A stretch of 64,000 bases of DNA from JBBSJZ01 sp041751935. GTDB taxonomy: Bacteria; Planctomycetota; Planctomycetia; Pirellulales; Pirellulaceae. This document shows positions 1 through 8,799 of this stretch, in pieces. The position numbers were made by a program, and so were the translations under genes. Every line of letters starts with the position of its first letter. Within the stretch, counting starts at the first letter, position 1. Below the pieces are notes generated by a model that worked only from the letters and a program-made list of their open reading frames with translations, was not told the origin of the DNA and searched no databases. The stretch is from positions 1 to 64,000 of the forward strand of contig JBGSIA010000096.1 of assembly GCA_041751935.1 (NCBI GenBank), given 5' to 3'.

Positions 1-2
1 TG

Positions 3-131
3 ATGTCAGTACTTCGCACGCTGCGAGTGCGAGGCCACCAGCCTCTGGATACAATTCTGTCTTCGCTGGCCGACTACTCAAAAACAGGCATTCTGCCACC
101 GCTGCCACCCAAAGCTCTGACAGCAGGCTGA
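3..131 (+). CDS. C-terminal tail of a protein entering from the left edge, transposase-like
   Basis: An open frame runs in from the left edge and stops at TGA 129-131. The visible part is about 42 residues. It has the look of the conserved C-terminal end of an IS66-type transposase (SVLRTLRVRGHQPL, then a helix, then TGILPPLPPKAL), but this is recall of a general pattern and not an alignment. No terminal inverted repeat or target duplication can be judged because the rest of the element, if there is one, lies outside the window. It could equally be the tail of another protein. Confidence 0.35.
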   Translation: MSVLRTLRVRGHQPLDTILSSLADYSKTGILPPLPPKALTAG

Positions 132-157
132 ATAGTTACTCCAAATCAACAGCCTCT

Positions 158-1141
158 TTACTTTTTCAGCGTACTAATCAAGTACGTCGTGATGTTCGCG
201 TGTTTCACATCCGGCGCACCGGGATAGACTAATTCGGATGCAACCCCAGCTTCGCTCAGGCGTTCCTGTAACTTGACGCCGAAGTTTGATGTATGCGTTG
301 GGTCCTTTTGTTCTTCACCCAATCCTGGTGGTGCTGAATAAAACAGATATACCGGTGGATCGTCTTGCGTCACCAAGGCATAGGGAGAGTACTCCGCGAT
401 CCAATCTGCGATTTCGCTACGTCGTGCGAGAAACGCGTCAAAGTCTTGTGTGTACTTTTTTCCATCTTCTTTGAAGATCCCAAACGCATGACTTCCATAT
501 CGGCTGTTAGGCGTCCACTGCTTCATCTGCTGTGGGTCCAACGTAGTTTGTGCTCCGTTGACCGCAGCGCACATCAAACGCGTTGATTCCCGAGCGATCG
601 GATCATCGCTATTGGGTTGGGCCAAGTCATCATGAAATGCCAACCACAAACTGGAGCACGCACCAGCGGAGCCCCCGGATGCACCGATTCGAGTCTTGTC
701 AATGTTCCACTGCGACGCCTTGCTGCGAACGAACTGCAGGGCTCTTGCTGCGTCATGCAGCGGTGCTTGCACCGGCGGGCGAATTCCCGCATCGTGAGCT
801 TGCGAAACATAGCGATAGTTGATCGAAGCGACCGAGATTCCCGCATCCAGAAAACGCTGCAGGTCCGCGACGCGCGCCTTGTCGCCGGCCATCCATCCGC
901 CACCATGGATATAGAATAACAACGGTGTCGCCTCAGCTGATTCTGCTCCCCAGAAATCGAGCACTTGTCGCGGATGCTCTCCGTAAGCAACATTGGCTTC
1001 CGTAGGCGCAGGCAACGCGGGTGCCGTTTTCTTAGCTGACGCCTGCTTTTTTGGCGTTTTTGCGGCCTCCTGGGCGCTAACCAATGTGCCTACAGTGAGT
1101 AACCCGACCATCGCGAAAAATACACAAAAACGCTTCAACAT
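158..1141 (-). CDS. Secreted alpha/beta hydrolase (esterase/lipase, BD-FAE/HSL-like)
   Basis: A 327-aa protein starting at MLKRFCVFF, which gives a clean signal peptide ending near VSAQEA; an upstream in-frame ATG would put ten polar residues before it. The oxyanion-hole motif HGGGW lies near residues 79-83 and the nucleophile elbow GGSAG near 156-160, with Ser158 as predicted nucleophile. A histidine near residue 314 (VKHANITTYL) is the candidate third catalytic residue. A Lys/Ala-rich linker (KKQASAKKTAPALPAP) separates the signal from the hydrolase fold. This is the layout of periplasmic carboxylesterases related to feruloyl/acetyl-xylan esterases, so action on plant-polysaccharide esters is plausible given GH62 at 8.8 kb, but the substrate is not shown by sequence. 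It stands alone. Confidence 0.85.
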   Translation of the reverse strand: MLKRFCVFFAMVGLLTVGTLVSAQEAAKTPKKQASAKKTAPALPAPTEANVAYGEHPRQVLDFWGAESAEATPLLFYIHGGGWMAGDKARVADLQRFLDAGISVASINYRYVSQAHDAGIRPPVQAPLHDAARALQFVRSKASQWNIDKTRIGASGGSAGACSSLWLAFHDDLAQPNSDDPIARESTRLMCAAVNGAQTTLDPQQMKQWTPNSRYGSHAFGIFKEDGKKYTQDFDAFLARRSEIADWIAEYSPYALVTQDDPPVYLFYSAPPGLGEEQKDPTHTSNFGVKLQERLSEAGVASELVYPGAPDVKHANITTYLISTLKK

Positions 1142-1274
1142 GATGACAATCCCAGGTTGCATGGTTCGCACCGACTTCTAGAGAAATAGCGATCTTCAAG
1201 ACAACGTACAGTGTATCCTGGGGGTTCCCAATCGTGCTACCATTTCTTTTTGATTCCAATCGAGCATTTGATCG

Positions 1275-1952
1275 ATGAGCGATCCGTCTCCGCCGCATAC
1301 TCAACGCGTGTTAACGACGCGGGAATCGACCCGTGCGTACTACGACAAGATTTCCGGAGTGTACGATTTGCTCAGTGAACGGGCGGAAGACCCCATGAGG
1401 CATCGCGGGTTGGAATTGCTCGCCGCAGCCTCTGGCGAACGGATTTTAGAAATTGGTTGTGGCACGGGGCATTCGACGATCGAGTTGGCCCAATCCGTGG
1501 GAGACTCCGGACATATCGATGCACTGGATTTGGCACCCAAGATGATCCGCCAAGCTGAAGCCAATGTGCATGCCTTGGAACTTCATCATATTGTCTCGTT
1601 CATTGTCGGCGACGCGATCAAAGTCCCTAGTGATGACGCTAGCTATGATGCGGTGTTCATGGCGTTCACGTTGGAACTGTTTGACACACCGGAGCTTGCG
1701 GATGTACTTGCGGAAATTCGTCGGGTCCTTCGTCCTGGTGGTCGGCTGGGTGTTGTCAGCGTCAGTCACGAAGGTGACGAAACCGCGGTCCTGCGCATCT
1801 ACGAGTGCGGCCACAAGCATTTTCCCAACCTGATCGATTGTCGCCCTATCTACGTACGGCAACTGTTGCAGTCCGAAGGTTTCAAGATTCAAACGGCGGA
1901 AATAGAGTCGATGTGGGTCCCCGTAGAAATCGTCATCGCAACACGCGACTGA
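1275..1952 (+). CDS. Class I SAM-dependent methyltransferase (UbiE/Methyltransf_11-like)
   Basis: A 225-aa cytoplasmic protein with a Rossmann-type methyltransferase core. The SAM-binding motif I (ILEIGCGTGHS) is at about residues 57-67, motif II acidic residue in HIDALDLAP near 82, and the later segment AFTLELFDTPE followed by RRVLRPGGRLGVVS is typical of UbiE/Coq5-like enzymes. The N-terminal stretch STRAYYDKISGVYDLLS is the usual lid of this family. The substrate cannot be told; respiratory-quinone or small-molecule methylation are both possible. It starts at ATG 1275, 133 bp after the divergent esterase start, and is followed by a decayed sigma-factor gene on the same strand. Confidence 0.8.
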   Translation: MSDPSPPHTQRVLTTRESTRAYYDKISGVYDLLSERAEDPMRHRGLELLAAASGERILEIGCGTGHSTIELAQSVGDSGHIDALDLAPKMIRQAEANVHALELHHIVSFIVGDAIKVPSDDASYDAVFMAFTLELFDTPELADVLAEIRRVLRPGGRLGVVSVSHEGDETAVLRIYECGHKHFPNLIDCRPIYVRQLLQSEGFKIQTAEIESMWVPVEIVIATRD

Positions 1953-1978
1953 AAAACTCTTTCAATACACGGGCTGTC

Positions 1979-2179
1979 TCCCTGATGCTGCGGCGAGCAC
2001 TCGAATTGATGCGTGACAACTACGATTAGCACACTTGGAACGCATTTTTGCTGACTGCCGTTGACGACATATCGGCAAATGAAGTTTCGGAGACACTTGG
2101 GATGACCCTCGGAGTTGTTCGCCAGGCCAAACACAAAGTGCTGCGGAGATTGCGCAGCGAAATGCTCGATCTGATTTGA
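1979..2179 (+). pseudogene. ECF sigma-factor remnant (region 4) with an in-frame TAG
   Basis: One reading frame carries a C-terminal sigma-70 region 4: TWNAFLLTAVDD, then ISANEVSETLGMTLGVVRQA, then KHKVLRRLRSEMLDLI and a TGA at 2177-2179. This is the helix-turn-helix signature of planctomycete ECF factors (usual form TWQAF..TAVEG..A.EVA..LGM..GAVY.AKSRVLRRLR). The same frame continues upstream as RRALELMRDNYD, which fits the residues expected before TWNAF, but a TAG stop (2027-2029) interrupts it. Region 2 and the rest of the N-terminal half are missing, as the methyltransferase gene ends only 27 bases upstream. I read it as a deletion-plus-nonsense relic. A sequencing error could explain the TAG but not the missing half. 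Confidence 0.75.
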
Positions 2180-2249
2180 TCACGAAACCTGGGTTGAGCC
2201 CTCCGCGAATAATCGCCTTCAATCTGCTCGTTCGTCGCTCACGTGCTTG

Positions 2250-4961
2250 CTAGGTTAAAACCTCTGCCTGACTCTTGAGCAGCGAGGCCACCAATGCAGT
2301 CCAGCCGGTCTGGTGACTGGCCCCAAGGCCTTCGCCGGTGTCTGCGTTGAAGTACTCGTAAAACAGGACCAGGTCACGCCAAGCCGGATCGGCTGCGTAG
2401 CTGGAGTCCTCACCGTGAGCCGGCCGTACACCAAACTTGTCCACTTCAAAGATCGCGATCAGTCGTCGTTCTAACTCGTGTGCGACTTCCAGTAGTGTCA
2501 TCTCGTTGCCGGAACCTGTCGGGCACTCGACGCGGAAATCATCACCATAAAACGTGTGGTATCGCCGCAAGGACTGGATCAGCAAATAGTTGGTGGGGAA
2601 CCAGATTGGGCCGCGCCAATTGCTGTTGCCACCAAACATTCCGCTGTCGCTTTCACCGGGCACGTACCTGACTTCATGTTTTTGGCCGCCAAAGTCAAAG
2701 ACGAACGGCGCGTCGCGATGGGCTGCCGACAAACTGCGAATCCCAAACGGCGAGAGGAATTCCGCTTCGTCCAGCATTCGACTTAGCAACTTGCGAAACC
2801 GTTCTTCACTGGGGATTGCCAACATCCGCAACGTTGTCTTGGTCGTCGTCTCGGACCCATCTCCCTTTTCCATGTACGTCATATGCTTGCTGAGATCACC
2901 GCGATGCTCCAAGAACCAGTGCATCCGTCGTTTGAAACCCGGCAGTTTGTCAATCACGCTTTCTTCCAGCAGCACGCCGGTAATTAAGGGAATCAATCCC
3001 ACGAGCGATCGCACGCGAATCGGAATGGATTGGTCGTCGACGAACAAATGATCGTAGTAGAAACCATCTTCCTCGTCCCACAATCCGCTGCCGTCCATGG
3101 AATTCATGGCTTCGGCGATCGCCACGTAGTGTTCGAAAAACTTGCTCGCCATATCACCGTAAGCGATATCACCATCAGCCAATTCCATTGCGATCTTCAG
3201 CATCGATGCACAATAAAATGCCATCCATGCCGTTCCGTCAGCCTGCTCCAAGTGACCTTGAGGCAACGGCTTGCTGCGATCGAAAACGCCGATGTTATCC
3301 AGCCCCAAAAAGCCACCGGCGAAAATATTCTTTCCACGTGGATCTTTACGATTGACCCACCAGGTGAAATTGATCAGCAGTTTTTGAAATGTTCTCGCCA
3401 AGAAAGTCTTATCGCGATTCTCTGGCGTTCCGCTGGCCAAATAAACCTGCCATACGCCCCAAGCATGAACGGGAGGATTCACGTCGCTGAGTTGCCACTC
3501 GTAGGCTGGGATCAAGCCGCTTGGGTGCATGTACCATTCTCGCAAGAACAGAATCATTTGCTCTTTCGCAAAATGCGTGTCAATGTCAGCCATAGGTACC
3601 ATGTGGAACGCCAAGTCCCAGGCTGCGTACCAAGGGTATTCCCACTTATCGGGCATCGAAATCACGTCGCGATTGAACAGGTGCCGCCATTCGCTGTTGC
3701 GTCCCCGCTGACGACGCTTGCTCGAACTCGGACCCGCCGCGTCACCGTCCAACCAAGTCGACACAACGTAGTGATAAAACTGCTTTGTCCACAGCAAGCC
3801 CGCATAGGCTTGTCGCATAATCAGTTTGCAATCATCTGATAATACGGCAGGAATTCTTGAATCGTAAAACTCATTGCACTCGGCGATTCGCTGCGTGAAT
3901 GTTTCATCAAACGATTCACCAAAGGCTGCGGCATGATAATTGTCGATCTTACCCGCACACGTTTGGGTGGCAAACTCATCACCAGCGGATGTCAACCGCA
4001 AGCGAACCACTCTCGATTCACCTGGTGGGATCATCAGCAAGCCGTACGCTGCGCACTTGGTGCCGCTGTTCTTGGGATTAACCGATTTTGTTTCGCCCAA
4101 CACAACGTAATTGTTGAACGCATCTTTGTAGTAATCCGACTCGCTGGGCAGTCCAGGATGCCGCTTGGCGTTTGTTTCGTTATCAGTAAATAACCACGTC
4201 CAGGAATCTGGATCACCCATCATGTCACAGGTAAACCAAAAATTTGCCAATGACTCGTGCAGCGTCCATACCGACTCCCCTCGCAATTTCATGGCTGGTC
4301 GGGTCGTACAGCCTTCGTCGGTACAATGCCAAGTCCAAGTGTTGCGAAAGAATAACTGAGGCAACACGTGCAGCACGGCGGGTTGCGGTCCACGATTAGT
4401 CATCGTCACGCGGATACAGATATCATCTGCCGATCGTTTCGCATATTCGATCCCGATGTCAAAGTAACGTGATTCATCAAAAGCGTCGGTATCGCGGAGC
4501 TCATATTCCGGTTGCAAGCGATCTCGCATCCGACTAACTTCGGCCAATTCTTCGTATGGAAATCGGATTTGAGGATACTTGTACAACGCCCGCATGTAGG
4601 AGTGCGTCGGAGTACTGTCGAGATAATAGTAACACTCCTTGACGTCTTCGCCGTGGTTTCCTTCGGGACCTGTTAAGCCGAATAATCGCTCTTTCAGAAT
4701 CGAATCGCGACCGTTCCACAGTCCCAGCGAGAAGCACAACCGGCACTCCCGATCACAAAAGCCGAGCAAGCCGTCCTCGCCCCAACGATACGCGCGGCTG
4801 CGGGCGTGGTCGTGAGGAAAGTAACTCCAGGTTGCGTCGCCCCCTTCGCTGTAGTCCTCGCGAACAGTTCCCCACTGTCGCTCGGACAGGTACGGTCCCC
4901 AGCGTTGCCAATTTTGTTCACGTTGTTGGCTTTGTTGTAAACGCTGGTCTTCCGCAGTCAT
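2250..4961 (-). CDS. Large glucosidase-like glycoside hydrolase (GH63 / MGH1-type)
   Basis: A 903-aa protein beginning at MTAEDQRLQQ; longer in-frame starts add a run without family character. The sequence follows the bacterial GH63 family (related to yeast processing glucosidase I and bacterial mannosylglycerate hydrolases): an N-terminal beta-sandwich (WQRWGPYLSERQWGTVREDY, GLTGPEGNHGEDVKE) and a C-terminal (alpha/alpha)6 barrel with YPWYAAWDLAFH, which holds the likely general-acid Asp, and NWRGPIWFPTNYLL near the end. No signal peptide is visible, so it probably acts in the cytoplasm on alpha-glucosides or compatible solutes such as glucosyl- or mannosylglycerate. It is a single gene transcribed away from pheT. 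The family call is firm; the substrate is inferred. Confidence 0.85.
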   Translation of the reverse strand: MTAEDQRLQQSQQREQNWQRWGPYLSERQWGTVREDYSEGGDATWSYFPHDHARSRAYRWGEDGLLGFCDRECRLCFSLGLWNGRDSILKERLFGLTGPEGNHGEDVKECYYYLDSTPTHSYMRALYKYPQIRFPYEELAEVSRMRDRLQPEYELRDTDAFDESRYFDIGIEYAKRSADDICIRVTMTNRGPQPAVLHVLPQLFFRNTWTWHCTDEGCTTRPAMKLRGESVWTLHESLANFWFTCDMMGDPDSWTWLFTDNETNAKRHPGLPSESDYYKDAFNNYVVLGETKSVNPKNSGTKCAAYGLLMIPPGESRVVRLRLTSAGDEFATQTCAGKIDNYHAAAFGESFDETFTQRIAECNEFYDSRIPAVLSDDCKLIMRQAYAGLLWTKQFYHYVVSTWLDGDAAGPSSSKRRQRGRNSEWRHLFNRDVISMPDKWEYPWYAAWDLAFHMVPMADIDTHFAKEQMILFLREWYMHPSGLIPAYEWQLSDVNPPVHAWGVWQVYLASGTPENRDKTFLARTFQKLLINFTWWVNRKDPRGKNIFAGGFLGLDNIGVFDRSKPLPQGHLEQADGTAWMAFYCASMLKIAMELADGDIAYGDMASKFFEHYVAIAEAMNSMDGSGLWDEEDGFYYDHLFVDDQSIPIRVRSLVGLIPLITGVLLEESVIDKLPGFKRRMHWFLEHRGDLSKHMTYMEKGDGSETTTKTTLRMLAIPSEERFRKLLSRMLDEAEFLSPFGIRSLSAAHRDAPFVFDFGGQKHEVRYVPGESDSGMFGGNSNWRGPIWFPTNYLLIQSLRRYHTFYGDDFRVECPTGSGNEMTLLEVAHELERRLIAIFEVDKFGVRPAHGEDSSYAADPAWRDLVLFYEYFNADTGEGLGASHQTGWTALVASLLKSQAEVLT

Positions 4962-5277
4962 ACGCTCGGGTCTTAAAGAAAGGCAGGGAGTATCCAAAAA
5001 GCCCCTAAAACTTACCAGACGAATGTGGTTATGGGAGCGCGAGGCCCCTGCCGAGCCTTTTCTTGGCTCTGCACAGACCTCGTGCTGCCGGTACAACCTA
5101 GTCAATCGTTTGCGTCGTAGCTAAGCATCTGCGAACAAACGCAAGTTTTTTTGCTAGGCATCGCCAATTCAGGTGCGTCTGGGAATAAACCGGGGATTAT
5201 TGTACGCTCATGCCACAAAACGTACGTCAACGTAACTTCCGCCCCGTCCCCGTTCACCGTATCCGCTCGGTTTCGCC

Positions 5278-7317
5278 ATGCTCGTTTCCTGGAAGTGGCT
5301 TTCACGCTACTTGAATTTAACGGTTTCTCACGATGAACTTGCGTCGCGATTGAGCCTTTCGGGACTCAACCACGAGTCGACGCACTCGGTCGCCAACGAC
5401 ATCGTGATCGACTTGGAAGTGACCAGCAATCGTGGCGATTGTCTGGGGCACCTCGGCGTTGCTCGTGAAATCGCCGTCCTTTACGACCTGTCAGTCTGTA
5501 GTCCGGAACCGAATCTCAACGAGTTGACTGATTCCAGCACCGACATTAGCTCGCTACTTAGTATCGAGAACGAGTTTCCTGAAGCATGCTCGCGTTACAT
5601 CGCCCGAGTGATCCAGGGTGTAAAAATTGGCCCCAGTCCAAAGTGGATGAGTGACTTGTTGGCGTCGATCGGGATTGTCAGCATCAACAACGTCGTCGAC
5701 GCGACTAACTTTGTCATGATGGAATGCGGCCAGCCCCTGCATGCTTTCGATCATGCCAAACTTGCTGGTCACACAATCCGCGTTCGTCGCGCCAACGAAG
5801 GCGAAACGATTCAAGCGATCGATCATCGCAACTACGTTCTTGAGCCATCGATGTGTATTATCGCTGACGCATCCGATGCCGTGGCAGTGGCCGGCGTGAT
5901 GGGTGGCGCAGCGAGTGAAGTGACTGAAGCGACGCGAGACTTGGTAATCGAGTCCGCGATATTCACACCGCTGTCCGTTCGACGAACTGCACGAGCGTTA
6001 AAACTTCACAGCCCGTCGTCGTTTCGTTTTGAGCGACGCGTCGATCCAGAGCAACTCGATTGGGCCAATCGTCGCGTGTGTGAATTGATCGTCCAGTCAG
6101 CTGGCGGAAAAGTTGCCAGTGGCTCTATCGATACCGCCCCAGCTCGAACAACTGGTCCAACGGTCGTGTTGCGAGCCAGTGAGATCGAGCGAGTCTTGGG
6201 GATCGAGGTTCCCGAAGCAGTTGTCAATCGAATCTTGACGGGATTGGGTTGCACGTTAACCAATTCAGCTACGACGCCGCCAAGCTACATGCCTCCGTCA
6301 TGGCGTCACGACCTGACGCGCGAAGTGGATTTGATTGAAGAGATCGCTCGCATCCACGGCTACGACAAGATCCCTGAGGATTCGCCTATCAGCGTCGCAC
6401 CCAGCGCTCGACGCTCCTTTGATGTCGGCGTCGAAAGAATTCGTTCGGTGATGATGGCGGCCGGAATGTGCGAAGCAATGACGCCAAGCGTTGTCGTCGA
6501 CAGGCTCGATGAAACCATCAGTCCCTGGACCGAGCGTCCAGCCCTGCGGACGCAAACGCCAATGCTTGAGGGCTCGCGACGGTTACGACGGTCCTTGTTG
6601 CCAAGCCTGCTGCAAGGCCGAGCATCAAATTGGGCTTCGTCCAGTACTGCCGCAAACCTTTACGAAATCGCTCACGTTTACTTGCCCAGCGACTCAGGCA
6701 GTGGAGACCAGACGCTACCCGACGAGCACTATTGCCTGGGAATGATCGCCGGCGGTGACTTCTTCAGTCTCAAAGGAATCGTCGAATCGATCTGTGGTCA
6801 TTTAGGGATAAACGAACCCATTGCCATCACGTCAGTCCAGCGAGACGGACTTGCGAGTGGGGCGACGGTGGAGCTAAAGATCCAGGACCGTTTGCTTGGA
6901 TATTTGGCTGGCGTTGACGACAAGCTGCTCAAGTCGTTCAAGGTACCAGGACCTGTATTTGTCGCCGAACTGTCGCTTCCAACTTTGTTTGAAACAGCGG
7001 CGCTAGTGCCCCAGCAGCAGATGGTCAGTCAATTCCCATCGATCGAGCGCGACTTAAATTTTGTGGTTGATGAGCAAGTGCGTTGGAGCGAAATGGAAAG
7101 AGTCGTCCGCGCAGCCGTGGGCACGGACCTAGCCAACGTCCGCTATCGCGAGACCTATCGTGACGTCAAAAAGGATGGTGAAAACCGCAAACGAGTCCTG
7201 CTCACCGTGCAACTCCAACGAAACGATGAAACACTAAGCGGTACCCAGGCCGACACCATGGTCGCACAACTGATCGCTGCCGCGAAACAAGAATTAGCCG
7301 CCGAACTGCTTTCCTAA
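5278..7317 (+). CDS. pheT: Phenylalanyl-tRNA synthetase beta subunit, short form
   Basis: A 679-aa protein starting MLVSWKWLSRYL, the standard PheT start. Domains in order: B1 helix; then directly VIDLEVTSNRGDCLGHLG, the start of the B3/B4 editing region; B5 (TGPTVVLRASEIERVLGI); the class-II-like core; and a C-terminal anticodon-binding FDX-ACB domain (QFPSIERDLNFVVDE). The EMAP/OB-fold tRNA-binding domain that normally sits between residues 40 and 150 of the roughly 800-aa enzyme is absent, which explains the length. The partner gene pheS is not adjacent; upstream lies a divergent glycosidase. The stop codon overlaps a short palindromic repeat shared with the convergent downstream gene. Confidence 0.95.
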   Translation: MLVSWKWLSRYLNLTVSHDELASRLSLSGLNHESTHSVANDIVIDLEVTSNRGDCLGHLGVAREIAVLYDLSVCSPEPNLNELTDSSTDISSLLSIENEFPEACSRYIARVIQGVKIGPSPKWMSDLLASIGIVSINNVVDATNFVMMECGQPLHAFDHAKLAGHTIRVRRANEGETIQAIDHRNYVLEPSMCIIADASDAVAVAGVMGGAASEVTEATRDLVIESAIFTPLSVRRTARALKLHSPSSFRFERRVDPEQLDWANRRVCELIVQSAGGKVASGSIDTAPARTTGPTVVLRASEIERVLGIEVPEAVVNRILTGLGCTLTNSATTPPSYMPPSWRHDLTREVDLIEEIARIHGYDKIPEDSPISVAPSARRSFDVGVERIRSVMMAAGMCEAMTPSVVVDRLDETISPWTERPALRTQTPMLEGSRRLRRSLLPSLLQGRASNWASSSTAANLYEIAHVYLPSDSGSGDQTLPDEHYCLGMIAGGDFFSLKGIVESICGHLGINEPIAITSVQRDGLASGATVELKIQDRLLGYLAGVDDKLLKSFKVPGPVFVAELSLPTLFETAALVPQQQMVSQFPSIERDLNFVVDEQVRWSEMERVVRAAVGTDLANVRYRETYRDVKKDGENRKRVLLTVQLQRNDETLSGTQADTMVAQLIAAAKQELAAELLS

Positions 7318-7339
7318 AAAAAGTGTCCGGTATCTTTTT
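7316..7339. repeat. Copy of the GTGTCCGGTACC palindromic repeat between convergent genes
   Basis: The short A-run, GTGTCCGGTATC core and T-run match the paired copies at 8741-8799 with a few changes. It overlaps the pheT stop and the stop of the convergent gene ending at 7339, so it may act as a weak two-way terminator. Similar short sequences are known to me as dispersed REP-like elements; I have not searched for copies elsewhere. Confidence 0.6.
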
Positions 7340-8724
7340 CATTCTTGCTTGTCACTGTCATTAGCTTGCTCAAGCACAGTTCGTAGTTGCTCAACGTCGG
7401 CAGGTGTCAACTTCAAGTACTGAGTGTTGTTGCCATCCATTGTCGGGCGAGAGAAGCTGTAGACGACCCGAACACTTAACTCGCTTTTTGGGTCTTCGGC
7501 TTCCTCAATTACCTTGGCAACGAACTCTTGTACATTCGCGATCTTTTCCTTGCCTGCCAACCAGAAATAATCGCCTTTGGCCAATTCACCAATCTCCAGA
7601 CGGGCGTGGTCAGTCCCTGGATCGACAATCATCGCTCCTTCGTCTGACCAGAACTCATACGCTGCTTTGAGTTCTGGCGTTACGTCGGTCAATTTCATAC
7701 CGAGCACTTCGTAGATTTCAATTTGCGATGAAACGGATATTGGCAACAACCGCATGTCGAACTCCAACTTATCCGCGTTCAGATTCAACGAGAGCTTTCG
7801 TTTCTGGTTGGATTGTCGATCAATGCAACTGAGTTCGACCTCACCACCGGCAACACCTTTCAAGGCAAACTTGCCTTCTGAGTTTGTGATAACTCCTTTG
7901 CGGTGCCCGCCATTAGTTGAAACCACTTTCACCATGGCTCCAGCAAATGGCTTGCCCAAGACATTTAAGATTGTGCCGGTGATGTGGTATCCTCTTGGCA
8001 TCACGATACGCAAGTCGGTGCGATCGACATCGTCGATCGTAAAGACATCTTGCGTTTCCTCTTGGACATAGTCGTCGTGGTTGAAGTACATCTTGCAACT
8101 GGTGAACTCGTCACCAAGGTCAGCGCGAGTTTTAGGATAATTGAAAATTTCAAAACGGCCGTTGTGATCCGTGGATGTGCGCTCGATACCTGCACTGAAT
8201 GTGTCGCCGGAGGCGTTTGCGCCAATGCTTACACCAGCGATAGGTTTCCCCGTTTCATCGACCACGAGCCCGGCAAAGTAGCCGGACGGCTTGAGCGTCA
8301 TGTCGGCTTCCGTAGTCTTTTCCGGCTCAACTTGCACCTTCGTTTCGCCGTCCCAGCGCATCAGCATCCCCGACCGGCGGCGAAATCCTTGCTTCATGGC
8401 ATCGACCGAAATCATGATCGCTTCGCTGACGTCAGGAATTTCAACTCGATAGTTCCCGTCTTTGTCCGTGGTTGACCCCAACAAATGGTTCGCTTCGGAA
8501 TTTGCAAATCGCATATCAGTCGCAGGTACGGCTACTTTCACACGCACGTTTTCCAGAGGCATACCATTTTCATCATTAATCGAGCCGGTAAGGACAGTGA
8601 CCAACTCGTCTCGCTTCACGGCCGGCGTGTCGCCCTGGGCAGGCAGCTCTGCCGCGACGGACATGACGGTCAGCAAGCACACAAAGACCATTGGACATTG
8701 GTTCTGAAGCAGTTGAAGCCACAT
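7339..8724 (-). CDS. Secreted carboxypeptidase-regulatory-like domain protein
   Basis: A 461-aa protein. I chose MWLQLLQNQCPMVFVCLLTV as the start because it gives a proper signal peptide ending at AAELPAQG and because the twelve residues before it fall in the repeat element. Three CarboxypepD_reg-like (Ig-fold) modules follow: LTGSINDENGMPLENVRVKV near residues 40-110, AGLVVDETGKPIAGVSIGAN near 145-215, and ITGTILNVLGKPFAGAMVKV near 240-310. The remaining 150 residues (ending KLTPADVEQLRTVLEQ) match nothing I know. Such modules usually serve as extracellular adhesion or carbohydrate-protein scaffolds; no catalytic motif is seen. Copies of one repeat lie at both ends of the gene. Confidence 0.75.
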   Translation of the reverse strand: MWLQLLQNQCPMVFVCLLTVMSVAAELPAQGDTPAVKRDELVTVLTGSINDENGMPLENVRVKVAVPATDMRFANSEANHLLGSTTDKDGNYRVEIPDVSEAIMISVDAMKQGFRRRSGMLMRWDGETKVQVEPEKTTEADMTLKPSGYFAGLVVDETGKPIAGVSIGANASGDTFSAGIERTSTDHNGRFEIFNYPKTRADLGDEFTSCKMYFNHDDYVQEETQDVFTIDDVDRTDLRIVMPRGYHITGTILNVLGKPFAGAMVKVVSTNGGHRKGVITNSEGKFALKGVAGGEVELSCIDRQSNQKRKLSLNLNADKLEFDMRLLPISVSSQIEIYEVLGMKLTDVTPELKAAYEFWSDEGAMIVDPGTDHARLEIGELAKGDYFWLAGKEKIANVQEFVAKVIEEAEDPKSELSVRVVYSFSRPTMDGNNTQYLKLTPADVEQLRTVLEQANDSDKQE

Positions 8725-8740
8725 GTTGATTTTCGTTGAT

Positions 8741-8799
8741 GAAAAGGCATCCGGTACCATTTCTCAGGATGTGCATTAAAGGTACCGGACACCTTTTTT
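8741..8799. repeat. Inverted pair of the GTGTCCGGTACC repeat (hairpin)
   Basis: Arm one (8741-8762) has core GGCATCCGGTACC; arm two (8778-8799) has core GGTACCGGACACC. They are inverted with two mismatches in the core and are separated by a 15-base loop. A-runs and T-runs flank both arms. The element begins exactly at the stop of the GH62 gene and ends 17 bases before the next start, so on the minus strand it could terminate GH62 transcription. A third copy lies at 7316-7339. Confidence 0.7.

Noticed and set aside
2027..2029. TAG as a recoded amino acid in the sigma remnant
   Set aside because: The first half of the gene is missing as well, so a normal pseudogene explains it better; no pyrrolysine genes are in view.
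3030..3839. Long open frame on the plus strand inside the GH63-like gene
   Set aside because: It is antisense to a well-supported family member, and the translation has no recognisable motif and an improbable composition rich in Arg, His and Ser.
5140..5160. Terminator-like TGCG/CGCA hairpin with T-run
   Set aside because: The stem has only four pairs, and no plus-strand gene lies upstream to need it.
7316..8799. Complete insertion sequence or composite transposon around the carboxypeptidase-regulatory-like gene
   Set aside because: There is no transposase gene between the repeats and no target duplication could be seen; only the repeat itself is claimed.
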